A stretch of DNA of 25,443 nt from a virus. Under the pieces are notes generated by a model. It was not told where the DNA came from. It worked only from the letters and a program-made list of their open reading frames with translations, and searched no databases. A program made the position numbers and the translations under genes. The DNA lies in IMG/VR virus record IMGVR_UViG_3300000101_000015, positions 35,858 to 61,300 of that record, one strand, 5' to 3'. Below, one piece after another: positions 14,401 to 21,119 of the stretch; the stretch's first letter is position 1; each line of letters begins with the position of its first letter.

Positions 14401-17188
14401 TTTTACAGGTTTCTATGTTCAACGTGTTGGACAACAATACTATTCTAAAAAGAATGCTTTAAGGAGTGAGCTCTATGATGCTAACGGTAAACCATATAAA
14501 TACTTTCCTATATACTCATTGATAAATGCTAACCCTGAACATGTACAATATAATAAGGACTTGTATTTAAAGAAAAGAGCATTTGCTGATTTCATGCAAT
14601 CTGAAAGATATGAAGAAGGTAGTCTTATTGATGGTCAATATCATAAAGTAACAGATGAGTTTAATGCTATAAGAAAAAACTTTGAATATGCACAGCCTTG
14701 GGCAAATGGAGAAGGTGTTACTTGGTTAAAGAAACCGGGTGTTAATAAAAATGCTTATGATGTATATAAAGCTAAATACTATTATAAAGTAGACTACACA
14801 AAAACATTTAAGGATGCAAATAATGACCCTACCGGAGCAATAAAAGAGGGTGAAGATTTTTCTGCACTTAGACCAGAGTATACTGAAGTATTAGATACTA
14901 ACACAGACACAGGTGAATCTTTATTAAGTGAGAAGTATGAGAAGATAATGAACCCAACAGATCAGCTGGGTCAGGCACAGAAGAATTTTTATTTAAAGTA
15001 TAGAGAACATTATGAAGATGGTTTGCTTCAGAAACTTCCTAAAGCACAGAGAGATCAAATGCTTGGTAAGGTTCCTGTAATAGCAAATAACTTTGTTGAT
15101 GAAGTAATGGCCAAGCCTGAATTTTTTACAAGGCTAATTCCAAAGTTTCTAACAAGTATTAAAGAAGTGTTTACTGAAACATCAGAACAAAAACAAGTTC
15201 TAATAAATGAAGAAGGTCAATTAGTTGATACTATGCCTGTTTTCTATACAGGTAACCCTAGAGTTGAAGGAGCACTTGAAGCAATATATGAACAGATACA
15301 GGCTTTAAAAGATCAAAGAACTGCAGGTGCTATAAACATTAATCAATATAAAAAAGAAAGATCAAAGCTAGAAGCACAGGCATCCAAGTTAAGATCACAA
15401 CCTACTCTGGGTGAGGTTAGTAAAGACATGACTAAAAGTTTGGTTAAGTTTGCGGCTATGGCTGAGAACTTTGAGGTAATGGGTGAAATAGAAGACACAT
15501 TACAAGCTATGCTTAAAGCTATTGAAATGAGAACTTATAAGAAACCAGGTACTCAACTTGAGCTTCTTGGTAAAGTTGTTGACACAGCAGGGAATATTGT
15601 AAATGCTGCAGTAGGAAAACAAAACACACAAGGCTTGCAAAGTAATGCTGCACAAAGAGCACACCATTGGATGAAAATGGTTTACTATGACAATGATAAA
15701 ATTACAAAAGGAACTGTAGATAAGATTGCAGGAGGACTAATTAATGCATCTTCTTTAGCCTATGTTGCATTTAACGTATTTGGTAACTTGAATAACTTAA
15801 CGTTAGGTCAAATTAACAACTATATAGAAGCAGCGGGCGGATTATTTTATAGTGCTGGTGATTATACTGAAGCTACCAAGATGTTTTATACTGAAGGAAC
15901 AAAGGGTTTAATAGAAAGATCAGCAAGTGCTATAGGATCAGGCGCAGATTTTGTAGGAAGAGTAGCAACTTTAAATGCAGTTCAGTTAAAGAAAAAAGGT
16001 TATGATGAAAATAGACCTTTAAATAAATATGAAGCATTAGTTCAATACTTCCGTATGATGGATAATGATGCAGATATAAGAGAGCAATTTGGTCTTGGGG
16101 ATGGTGAAGGTATATGGTCAAGATTTACAAACTTTGGTTACTCTCTTAACCAGGGTGCTGAATATAAAGTACAAAGTACTGTTGGTATGGCAATGCTATT
16201 AGGTACTCAAATTTCTAATGGTGAAGATTCATTAAATCTTGTAGATGCTTATGACTTTGACCCTTCAACAGGAGAGGTTAAATTAAAAGAAGGATACAAC
16301 ACAGTAATAGATAAGCTGTCTGGAGAAGAGATGACTTATGATGATAGGTTTAGATATGACTTAAGAAACAATATACGTGAAGTAAATAAACAAATTCACG
16401 GTAACTATGCTAGAGAAGACAGAATGGTTATTCAAAATAACTTTTTAGGAATTTTGCTTGCACAGTTTCACAAGTGGGTAATGCCTGCTTACAGAGCAAG
16501 GTTTCAATCAGCATACTACGATCAAAACTTAGGATGGTTAGAAGGTAGATATAATTCACTAGGAAAATTTATAGTTCATATTGCTAAAACTGCAGTTGTG
16601 GGTGAAAAAGGATTTAAAAAGTTTGGATTAAAAAGCTTAGGTCAAACCTTCAAGCAAGAATACGGATTGATTGAAACAAAAGATGGTTTTAATTATGACG
16701 AGGGTAAAGCAAACATGCTACTTAAAAATGTTTATAGGACTTTAGGAGAAGCAATGATATTAATTATTGTTGGTATCATGAATGAAATAGTAAACGGAGG
16801 TGATGATGAGGATGATATGATTACTAGAAAACTAAAAAATTATGCGGCCTATCAAACAGATAGAACATATAAAGAGATGGTTTTATTTAGTCCAATACCT
16901 GGCATGGGTGGGTATGAACAACTTTACCAAATGCTTAAGTCACCAATAGCCTCTACTAGAACATTAGGGGAAATAGGTGAAGCACTTTCAATGACTGTTG
17001 GAACAGGAGTTGGTTTATTATTCAATACTAAAGAAGAGTTTCTAGAAAACAGCAAATATGTTTATCAAAATAAGCCTAAAAAAGGTCAATGGAAGATTGG
17101 AAAAAACTGGAAAGATGTTATTCCGGTTTTATACACAATTCAAAAGTGGTCTAACTTTGAAAAAATGGATGATTTTTATATTAAATAA
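11423..17188 (+). CDS. Giant virion cargo/ejection protein with degenerate zincin and nuclease domains
   Basis: 1,921 aa, starting at an ATG 3 nt after the polymerase stop; no Shine-Dalgarno is seen, so translation is probably coupled to the upstream gene. Residues about 200-290 resemble a zincin, but the motif is EEVLH (226-230) rather than HExxH. Residues about 505-640 resemble a PD-(D/E)XK nuclease, but QIQ (543-545) stands where D/E-x-K is expected. The middle (about 690-1400) is mostly helical and charged. The C-terminal third has hydrophobic helices near 1435-1460 and 1773-1790 (LGEAMILIIVGIM) and Gly-rich segments, as expected for a capsid-internal protein that crosses or contacts the host envelope during injection. 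In crAss-like phages the genes beside the RNA polymerase encode packaged cargo proteins. No single catalytic activity can be assigned. Confidence 0.8.
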   Translation: MGKCHNKNLIEYKALKQVYKTDIITNNVINQYQGLANNDNIPTTLQAKNMLADKKTLYNIKQREFGTAILNNLRRLKIIHSFEGTYYINNTDQETLQPSTSLVESNIRRLNKYLEVNNIPSETVNVSATKKTYAVSINSDMFSAKDMLESSRSWDMPRSRKVIMHLMKMFPGINVRLESVKDAQELYDSLPQWKKSKVSFSEINSFYVNGTAVLIKGRVTDETAIEEVLHPFIDAVKVDNEVLFNSLLAEAKKNFPEMTQQIQDAYNNKRRFTEEDIQLEIVTQALSRHFNNEYESTPTKSFMDKVLEFLEWFADIIKNLNEVITGREIKVDNISEKATLTDIAKLLNTDGISFKLESSVNGRVRYNLSPKKQKIVNTQKAIGGPLQKRMVDRLLHSVNETKAEVDTLTATESVNFNSDDLVILNKLDGKYYNLTKKKVFRSAKEALGRPETPQQQLIKNDVSTMLDAIASNENFDSIKGDLLNINEETGKISFDNLVAQIEVIKDPGDIMLTNVVFHDQVTEIASKADIVIITTAGQLKLIQIQANDSNVLTTNPKTWLQGIFTKTSDMGIIYGDKKNPYNVEKITLEEGSLYAETTGTKSLTLRTLDSLEVNVLKRMVENMGYELAYGIGNVSSVLMSYSKNNIRFDGHMPHGYKQNVEKVNAIIPSVDTVLSQEEISDNVIKDAEEQIYNAEKDIEGAENLASTIDPIDYPAQSTIQGALDTYEKALLKTTQVEDLVRSNIYRDRTQEEVKEAVTSTLGYITIARAEGPVAASRVYTQLLQDSLRQMKSFKEYAQDPKNQSQKEYITYVLNFNRFLSTFEGLHTLEANSELNATQRSLVGSIKIELTQLLGTDTVSQTGKGRGIVKTAILDYVAAVIRANNPKGGKTDAQTVIQSHSGDTLTLDDLDRLLTLVPDINSSELYAKDLATSKDVILATMDKIYKRKRQEYLDKVDARKKDIINSGKTLLELSSEKDLQKLYDFMLEYNEDGDFTGFYVQRVGQQYYSKKNALRSELYDANGKPYKYFPIYSLINANPEHVQYNKDLYLKKRAFADFMQSERYEEGSLIDGQYHKVTDEFNAIRKNFEYAQPWANGEGVTWLKKPGVNKNAYDVYKAKYYYKVDYTKTFKDANNDPTGAIKEGEDFSALRPEYTEVLDTNTDTGESLLSEKYEKIMNPTDQLGQAQKNFYLKYREHYEDGLLQKLPKAQRDQMLGKVPVIANNFVDEVMAKPEFFTRLIPKFLTSIKEVFTETSEQKQVLINEEGQLVDTMPVFYTGNPRVEGALEAIYEQIQALKDQRTAGAININQYKKERSKLEAQASKLRSQPTLGEVSKDMTKSLVKFAAMAENFEVMGEIEDTLQAMLKAIEMRTYKKPGTQLELLGKVVDTAGNIVNAAVGKQNTQGLQSNAAQRAHHWMKMVYYDNDKITKGTVDKIAGGLINASSLAYVAFNVFGNLNNLTLGQINNYIEAAGGLFYSAGDYTEATKMFYTEGTKGLIERSASAIGSGADFVGRVATLNAVQLKKKGYDENRPLNKYEALVQYFRMMDNDADIREQFGLGDGEGIWSRFTNFGYSLNQGAEYKVQSTVGMAMLLGTQISNGEDSLNLVDAYDFDPSTGEVKLKEGYNTVIDKLSGEEMTYDDRFRYDLRNNIREVNKQIHGNYAREDRMVIQNNFLGILLAQFHKWVMPAYRARFQSAYYDQNLGWLEGRYNSLGKFIVHIAKTAVVGEKGFKKFGLKSLGQTFKQEYGLIETKDGFNYDEGKANMLLKNVYRTLGEAMILIIVGIMNEIVNGGDDEDDMITRKLKNYAAYQTDRTYKEMVLFSPIPGMGGYEQLYQMLKSPIASTRTLGEIGEALSMTVGTGVGLLFNTKEEFLENSKYVYQNKPKKGQWKIGKNWKDVIPVLYTIQKWSNFEKMDDFYIK
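12020..12300 (+). other. Degenerate zincin domain in the second giant protein
   Basis: A beta-rich lead-in (FYVNGTAVLIKGRVTDETA) is followed by EEVLHPF, which has the layout of a zincin active-site helix with the first zinc His replaced by Glu226. The second His (H230) remains, and E280 in LEIVTQALS sits where the third ligand and following helix are expected. The fold looks preserved while the standard HExxH site is lost. It could be catalytically dead or bind metal in another way. Confidence 0.45.
12930..13330 (+). other. Degenerate PD-(D/E)XK nuclease-like domain in the second giant protein
   Basis: The segment ASKADIVIITTAGQLKLIQIQ (bases about 12994-13057) has the strand-turn-strand layout of Cas4/RecB-type nucleases. 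D529 matches the conserved Asp, and 14 residues later QIQ (543-545) lies where D/E-x-K belongs. The later helix SLEVNVLKRMVENMGYEL resembles the family's helix with a Q-x-x-x-Y type motif. The key acidic and Lys residues are missing, so if the fold is right it is probably inactive. Inference from pattern only. Confidence 0.35.
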
Positions 17189-17220
17189 GACAAATTTACA
17201 GATTTAAACCTAGTGAGTGT

Positions 17221-17247
17221 CATACTATTTGTTTATATTATAGTATG
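17221..17247. repeat. Perfect 8-bp inverted repeat upstream of the holin-like gene
   Basis: CATACTAT (17221-17228) and ATAGTATG (17240-17247) are exact reverse complements around an 11-nt AT-rich spacer. It sits 31 nt before the holin-like ATG in the 90-nt gap after the giant gene. There is no following T-run, so it is not a standard terminator. It could be an operator or an mRNA hairpin. The rest of this gap shows nothing else clear. Confidence 0.4.
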
Positions 17248-17278
17248 TACCTGGGGAAACAGCAAATGAAATTTAACA

Positions 17279-17692
17279 ATGACAACTAAACTCTTATTAG
17301 TGAGCATAACAGCATTCTGCACGTACTTATGTACGTACTTTTTTGATTTATCAATGGAAAACATGGAACAATACCTGGCGGTTTGTTCAGTATTATGGTT
17401 AGATGGCATTTTTGGAGTGTGGGCAGGCTGTAAAAGAGAGGGATTTAAAACATATAAAGCCTTAAGAATAACAAAGAACACCTTTACATGGCTGGCAATT
17501 CTGACAGTCATACTTATGATAGAAAAAGGTTTTGATGGAACAGGCTGGCTATCAGAAGTAATTGTAGTTCCCTTTATGGTACTTCAAATTATAAGTGCCC
17601 TAAAGAATGCGTCAATGGCAGGTCTGATAAAAACAGATGAGCTTAACAAAATTCTAGATAGGATTGATAATCATAAAGGATTAAGAAAATAA
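17279..17692 (+). CDS. Putative holin (holin 4/toxin-secretion-like small membrane protein)
   Basis: 137 aa with four hydrophobic segments at about 4-22, 31-48, 68-82 and 90-108, and a charged C-terminal tail. The block LDGIFGVWAGCKREGFKTYK, followed by RITKN, matches the pattern of the Bacteriophage_holin_4 family, in which an Asp-x-x-x-G helix is followed by a basic loop with a conserved Ser/Thr-Lys and then a Lys before the next membrane helix. Holins form lesions in the inner membrane and time lysis. It follows the giant genes after 90 nt and is followed by a terminator, so it is probably the last gene of that transcript. No endolysin is seen next to it. A second holin candidate lies at 22352. 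The family call is by pattern only; a membrane protein is certain. Confidence 0.6.
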   Translation: MTTKLLLVSITAFCTYLCTYFFDLSMENMEQYLAVCSVLWLDGIFGVWAGCKREGFKTYKALRITKNTFTWLAILTVILMIEKGFDGTGWLSEVIVVPFMVLQIISALKNASMAGLIKTDELNKILDRIDNHKGLRK

Positions 17693-17850
17693 GTACTGAA
17701 AATACATGTAAGAGTTGTGATAAACCCATGACATATTATGGAGGGACCAAGATAGATGGCCCCTTTTTTTATTGCCATTTATGTGACTTAGTATTATTTA
17801 TCTATCCTTCACAAGAAGAACACTCTAGTATATTACGTGCAAAGTCTTGA
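17680..17850 (+). CDS. Possible small zinc-ribbon reading frame without an ATG (or -1 frameshift extension of the holin)
   Basis: The frame contains CKSC (bases 17707-17718), DKPM, a Gly-rich turn, and FFYCHLC (second CxxC at 17773-17784), a classic two-knuckle zinc-ribbon layout with 18 residues between the pairs. There is no ATG before the first pair; the given start is an ATT. The frame is -1 relative to the holin, whose end reads AAA-TAA after a run of four A, so slippage of one base back at the stop would fuse the ribbon to the holin C-terminus. Against it: the terminator lies inside this frame, and its last 49 nt overlap the 3' end of nrdA on the other strand. Chance is possible, but the pattern is good. 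Confidence 0.3.
   Translation: MKKISTENTCKSCDKPMTYYGGTKIDGPFFYCHLCDLVLFIYPSQEEHSSILRAKS
17742..17770 (+). terminator. Rho-independent terminator after the holin-like gene
   Basis: AGGGACC (17742-17748) pairs with GGCCCCT (17758-17764) with one A-C mismatch, with a 9-nt loop, followed directly by seven T (17764-17770). It lies 50 nt after the holin stop and before the convergent nrdA gene. The opposite strand has no T-run after the same stem, so it acts only rightward. Confidence 0.7.
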
Positions 17851-19427
17851 GCAGAACTTTTACTAAACTGATAGTATAAAGTTTTAACTCCTTCCTCCCA
17901 GGCATACATATAAAGTTTATTAATATCCTTTGCTGACACAGACGGATCAATCATTAAGTTTAAACTTTGAGATTGATCAATATACTTTTGTCTTTGAGCT
18001 GCTTGCAATACAATCTCTTTAGGAGATATCTCAACAAAAGATTTAAACACTTCTTTATTAGGAAAGTTTAAGTGTTGCACACTCCCATCTTTCTTAAGTA
18101 TAGATTGCCAAGTCTTAGTATTATTTAAACCATGCTTTTCTAACTGTGCCTCTAGGAAAGGATTCTTATACACTGTCTTAGACTTAGCAAGATCCTTAAT
18201 AAAGTAGTTGGACTTGATAGGCTCTATCCCCATGCTCACAGCTCCATGAATGAAAGAACTAGATTTAGTAGGAGCAATGGCCATAAGAGTAGTATTAGCA
18301 TAACCATCCCTAATAGAATTGTATCCATGCTCTGTATGTAACTTTCTTGATGCTATCTCACTCCTGTCTTTAAGTGTTCTAAATATTTCACTGTTTAAAC
18401 CTTTAGCTTGTAGTGAGTCAAACTCAATAAGTTTTGATTGAAATAATGAATGGTAACCCATAACACCTAGACCAACAGCTCTGTGATTTTTTGCAAAATT
18501 ATAAGCTCTCTTCATACCAGGCATTGTTTCTGCCTTAATAATAAACTCATCCATTACTGCATTAAGAAAATACACATATGTTTCTACAGCATCTGTTTCT
18601 TTAATCTCATCCCAGTGCAACAGGTTAATGGATCCTAAGCAACACACAAAGGAGTTATAACTATCTGTAGGTAATTGTATCTCAGAGCATAAATTTGATG
18701 CAGTGATCTCAAGACCTAATTCTTTATAAGGAGAATTGTTATTAGAGTTATCTTTAAACATTATGTATGGAAAACCAATCTCACTTCTGTTTTGAATAAT
18801 CTTGGCCCATACTTTACGTTTGCTTTTGTCCCCGGCTTTCATCTCTTCCATCCATGCATCACCAACTGTGACACCATATTGAAGATTCTGAATAGGGTTA
18901 CCATCTGTTCCAATATCTAAGAACTCTAGAATGTCAGCATGCTCTACAGGTAAGTACACTGCACATGCTCCACGTCTTGCTTCAGATTGTTTACATACAT
19001 CTACTACAGTATCATATATCTTAGCATAATGAACTGGTCCATCTGCAAATCCTCCTGTAGAAATAGGAGCACCTCTTTCTCTAATGTTTCCTAAGTAAGC
19101 TGAAGTTCCACCTCCATACTTAGACATCATTCCAATTTCACGGCCAGCATTTAATATACTGTCCAAGTTGTCATCTACATTAGATCCGTAACAACTGATA
19201 GGTAATCCTTTTGCTTTACCAAAGTTAATCCACACTGGAGTTGACAAAGAGTAATACCCTTTGGCCATGTAGTGTTCAAACTTTTCTGCAAATCCTTTTA
19301 TATTCAAATACTTTTCTGCTTTAATAGCAATGTCTTTGATTCTTTGTTCAGGGGTTTCTGTTATATAACCCCTTGATAAAAATGTGCGGCTATCTTCATT
19401 CAGCCAGTAATAGTTATTATATTCCAT
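17802..19427 (-). CDS. nrdA: Ribonucleoside-diphosphate reductase, class I, alpha (catalytic) subunit
   Basis: 541 aa. The large subunit converts ribonucleotides to deoxyribonucleotides for phage DNA synthesis. Key residues are all visible (E. coli equivalents in brackets): C79 in PISCYGS (C225), N245, C247 and E249 in NLCSE (N437, C439, E441), C262 in VCCLGSINL (C462), the Tyr pair Y518-Y519 (Y730-Y731) and the C-terminal CSSC, C536 and C539 (C754, C759). It is about 200 residues shorter than E. coli NrdA because it begins near the catalytic barrel and has no N-terminal ATP-cone, so dATP feedback inhibition through that domain is absent. It follows nrdB by 12 nt on the same strand, so the two form an operon. 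The gene faces the holin gene. Start chosen at MEYNNYYW, the first ATG after the nrdB stop. Confidence 0.95.
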   Translation of the reverse strand: MEYNNYYWLNEDSRTFLSRGYITETPEQRIKDIAIKAEKYLNIKGFAEKFEHYMAKGYYSLSTPVWINFGKAKGLPISCYGSNVDDNLDSILNAGREIGMMSKYGGGTSAYLGNIRERGAPISTGGFADGPVHYAKIYDTVVDVCKQSEARRGACAVYLPVEHADILEFLDIGTDGNPIQNLQYGVTVGDAWMEEMKAGDKSKRKVWAKIIQNRSEIGFPYIMFKDNSNNNSPYKELGLEITASNLCSEIQLPTDSYNSFVCCLGSINLLHWDEIKETDAVETYVYFLNAVMDEFIIKAETMPGMKRAYNFAKNHRAVGLGVMGYHSLFQSKLIEFDSLQAKGLNSEIFRTLKDRSEIASRKLHTEHGYNSIRDGYANTTLMAIAPTKSSSFIHGAVSMGIEPIKSNYFIKDLAKSKTVYKNPFLEAQLEKHGLNNTKTWQSILKKDGSVQHLNFPNKEVFKSFVEISPKEIVLQAAQRQKYIDQSQSLNLMIDPSVSAKDINKLYMYAWEEGVKTLYYQFSKSSAQDFARNILECSSCEG

Positions 19428-19439
19428 AATTAATTGGTT

Positions 19440-20420
19440 TTAGAATAAGTCATCTTCTGTGATGCTTTTACTCTTCTTGTTGTAGTCTACACTCTTTTTA
19501 TAGAAGAAGTCTCCTTCTTTGGTTCCTAATATCTCTATATCAAACCACTCAGTGGACCTTAATAGTTCTGAGTCAACTTCAAAGATTGACTTCATACCTA
19601 TCTTCTCTAGAGAATTATTAAACCTGTTTTTTATAAAGTTCTGAATAGTTTCCTTAGATAGAAACTTTAGTTCACCTTTTTCAAAGATCCAATCTAGTAT
19701 ACCACACTCAGCAGTATAAGCTTTTTTACAAGCAGAATAGATTAGTTCTTCAAACTCTTCATCAAACCATTCAGGATTTTCTTTCTTAATGATGTTGATG
19801 ATCTCAACTCCAAAGTTACCGTGTATCTCCTCTTCTTTTGATGTTGCTTCTACAACATTAGATATGCCTTTAAACACATTCTTTTCTTTATTGAAGCTCA
19901 TCATAATCAAGAACTGGCTAAATAAGCTTACATGCTCTATAAATAAAGAAAACAGTAGTACAGATTTAGTATACATCTTATCATCTCTAGAACGTGTACC
20001 ATCTAGGTACTTCTTTAAGTACTTAAGTCTACCTGCAATAGCAGGCACTTCAATAACACTTTGAAATTCTTTTTCAAGTCCTAGTATTCTAAGCAGCCTA
20101 GCATAAGCATCTTTATGTCTAACTTCTGATTCAGCAAATGTCATTCCTACATCTCCTACCTCAGTAATAGGCATGCGTTTGTACATATCAGCCCAAAATG
20201 TTTTCACATTAACTTCTATTTGTGCAATAGCCAACATAGTCTTTTTAATAACATCACGCTCTGATGGCGTAATGGTTACTTTAAAGTCTTGTATGTCCTC
20301 TGTAAAGTTAAATTCTGTATCTATCCAGTAAGAATGTCTGATGGCATCTTTATATGCTAGGAGTTGTGGGTACTCATATGGTAATATATTTGTTCTAGGT
20401 TTAAAAATGTCTCTGTTCAT
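19440..20420 (-). CDS. nrdB: Ribonucleoside-diphosphate reductase, class I, beta (radical) subunit
   Basis: 326 aa, ferritin-like four-helix di-metal protein that generates the radical used by NrdA. Visible metal ligands: E99 and H102 in ESEVRH, E162 in LFIEH, E197 and H200 in EEEIH. The radical Tyr is Y106, four residues after H102, as in E. coli Y122. The position of the first ligand, Asp84 in E. coli, appears to be Glu69 in QIEV. The C-terminus (ITEDDLF) is a polar tail of the type that docks into NrdA. The gene starts 24 nt downstream of a terminator-like hairpin, so it may be controlled by attenuation or have its own weak promoter. The AT-rich leader shows no Shine-Dalgarno. Confidence 0.95.
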   Translation of the reverse strand: MNRDIFKPRTNILPYEYPQLLAYKDAIRHSYWIDTEFNFTEDIQDFKVTITPSERDVIKKTMLAIAQIEVNVKTFWADMYKRMPITEVGDVGMTFAESEVRHKDAYARLLRILGLEKEFQSVIEVPAIAGRLKYLKKYLDGTRSRDDKMYTKSVLLFSLFIEHVSLFSQFLIMMSFNKEKNVFKGISNVVEATSKEEEIHGNFGVEIINIIKKENPEWFDEEFEELIYSACKKAYTAECGILDWIFEKGELKFLSKETIQNFIKNRFNNSLEKIGMKSIFEVDSELLRSTEWFDIEILGTKEGDFFYKKSVDYNKKSKSITEDDLF

Positions 20421-20440
20421 TATATAATTTGTTAAGGATT

Positions 20441-20473
20441 AAAAAGCCGCATCCCTCAAAGAAGAATGCAGCT
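20441..20473 (-). terminator. Rho-independent terminator or attenuator between the 62-aa gene and nrdB
   Basis: On the minus strand AGCTGCAT pairs with ATGCGGCT (plus-strand arms 20466-20473 and 20445-20452, one mismatch), followed by five T (20445-20441). It lies 46 nt after the 62-aa gene's stop and ends about 20 nt before the nrdB ATG. No clear promoter fits in the 20 nt that remain, so readthrough or attenuation is likely if nrdB depends on upstream transcription. Confidence 0.55.
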
Positions 20474-20518
20474 GGTAGATAAGTATAATTTATAAAAAAT
20501 ATACCTGATAAAAAAATC

Positions 20519-20707
20519 TTAGAACTTAATATTTACAAATGATATTGTTAAAAATATTAAGCCTATTTCTAAACCACTGACCCAGCGGTATTTATCATCT
20601 TCACACAACACTTCACAGTTTACAGTTTTTAAACCAAGTAATGTTTCAGTTGGAAAAAACTCTATGTTAAATCTATTCTTAAAAACTAAGGGATTTACTT
20701 TACTCAT
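20519..20707 (-). CDS. Small conserved-looking protein with one C-terminal membrane helix
   Basis: 62 aa. The first 40 residues are mixed polar with two Cys (CEVLC); the C-terminal part (about 45-60) is a hydrophobic helix (GLEIGLIFLTISF) ending in a basic residue, so the protein is probably tail-anchored in the inner membrane. It is the first gene of the leftward transcript from the divergent control region, ahead of nrdB-nrdA. I do not recognise a family. The upstream promoter-like boxes and downstream hairpin support it being a real gene. Confidence 0.6.
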   Translation of the reverse strand: MSKVNPLVFKNRFNIEFFPTETLLGLKTVNCEVLCEDDKYRWVSGLEIGLIFLTISFVNIKF

Positions 20708-20763
20708 AATTAATATATTAAGGTTTTTGTCAGAATTATTTGTATATTACATGTATACTTATC

Positions 20764-20797
20764 TTGCTGACACAAGACAAATATACCATTATATTTG
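20764..20797 (+). promoter_or_regulatory. Bacteroidota-type promoter for the rightward structural arm
   Basis: TTG (20764-20766) is followed after 23 nt by TATATTTG (20790-20797), an exact TAnnTTTG box. Transcription would start near 20804, giving a leader of about 49 nt before the ATG at 20853. A weaker second candidate is TTTG at 20814-20817 with TAAAATTG at 20839-20846, which would start almost at that ATG. Confidence 0.45.
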
Positions 20798-20812
20798 ATT
20801 AGGTTAATCAAA
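20778..20812 (-). promoter_or_regulatory. Bacteroidota-type promoter for the leftward small gene/nrdB/nrdA arm
   Basis: On the minus strand TTTG (20812-20809) is followed after 23 nt by TATATTTG (20785-20778), an exact TAnnTTTG box. The spacing is at the long end of the TTG-N17-23-TAnnTTTG range reported for flavobacteria. Transcription would start near 20771, giving a leader of about 64 nt. Host sigma factor use is assumed. Confidence 0.45.
20794..20812. promoter_or_regulatory. Palindromic operator-like site in the divergent promoter region
   Basis: TTTGATTA-GGT-TAATCAAA: two perfect 8-bp arms (20794-20801 and 20805-20812) around 3 nt. It overlaps the -7 box of the rightward promoter and the -33 box of the leftward promoter, so a dimeric repressor here could block both. 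No regulator gene is in the window. Confidence 0.45.
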
Positions 20813-20852
20813 ATTTGTATATTATTAGTATAGCACTTTAAAATTGAAAACA

Positions 20853-21017
20853 ATGATTAAGAAATTGATACATGTACTTTGGACATTTAGTCCTCAAGAC
20901 TATTGGAAATGGGCTTGGTCAAAGACTGAGGTTGATGAAAAAGTTATAGCAGGTGTAAAAGAAACTAAAAGGAGAACTAAGGCGGTTGTTAAAGCTGTCA
21001 AAGGAAAAACTAAATAG
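20853..21017 (+). CDS. Small basic protein, first gene of the rightward operon
   Basis: 54 aa. The N-terminal half is Trp-rich (YWKWAWSK) and the C-terminal half strongly basic (many Lys/Arg). No family recognised. It is supported by its position just after the divergent promoter and by its stop TAG being followed at once by the ATG of the next gene. The basic tail could bind nucleic acid, but that is only composition. Confidence 0.5.
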   Translation: MIKKLIHVLWTFSPQDYWKWAWSKTEVDEKVIAGVKETKRRTKAVVKAVKGKTK

Positions 21018-21119
21018 ATGAGACAAGTTTGTATATTAATACAATGGCTTTCAAGAGGTAAGATTTGTTTGGGTCATTGCCGTCAAGGATTATGTAAAAA
21101 AACTAAAAGTAAATTATAA
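21018..21119 (+). CDS. Very small Cys-containing basic protein
   Basis: 33 aa, beginning immediately at the preceding stop (TAG-ATG) and ending in TAATG, so its stop overlaps the next start by one base. Four Cys are present, three in the segment ICLGHCRQGLC, which with a His could hold a metal. No family recognised. The coupling at both ends is the main evidence that it is translated. Confidence 0.45.
   Translation: MRQVCILIQWLSRGKICLGHCRQGLCKKTKSKL

Noticed and set aside
17189-17278. Possible tRNA in the gap after the giant gene
   Set aside because: There is only a simple AT-rich inverted repeat; no cloverleaf, T-loop or CCA end could be found here or in the other gaps.
17318-17340. Repeated ACGTACTT near the start of the holin-like gene
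   Set aside because: A direct repeat of eight bases inside a coding region, explained by the repeated CTY residues; no sign of a mobile element or attachment site.
17233-17511. 92-codon minus-strand frame opposite the holin-like gene
   Set aside because: The plus-strand frame has clear membrane-protein structure and fits the operon; the minus frame is its shadow and has no recognisable features.
19789-20064. 91-codon plus-strand frame inside nrdB
   Set aside because: nrdB is certain from its metal ligands on the minus strand; this frame is antisense with no support.
20742-20758. Short GTATA/TATAC inverted repeat in the leftward leader
   Set aside because: Five-base arms in very AT-rich DNA are expected by chance, and it does not overlap the promoter boxes.
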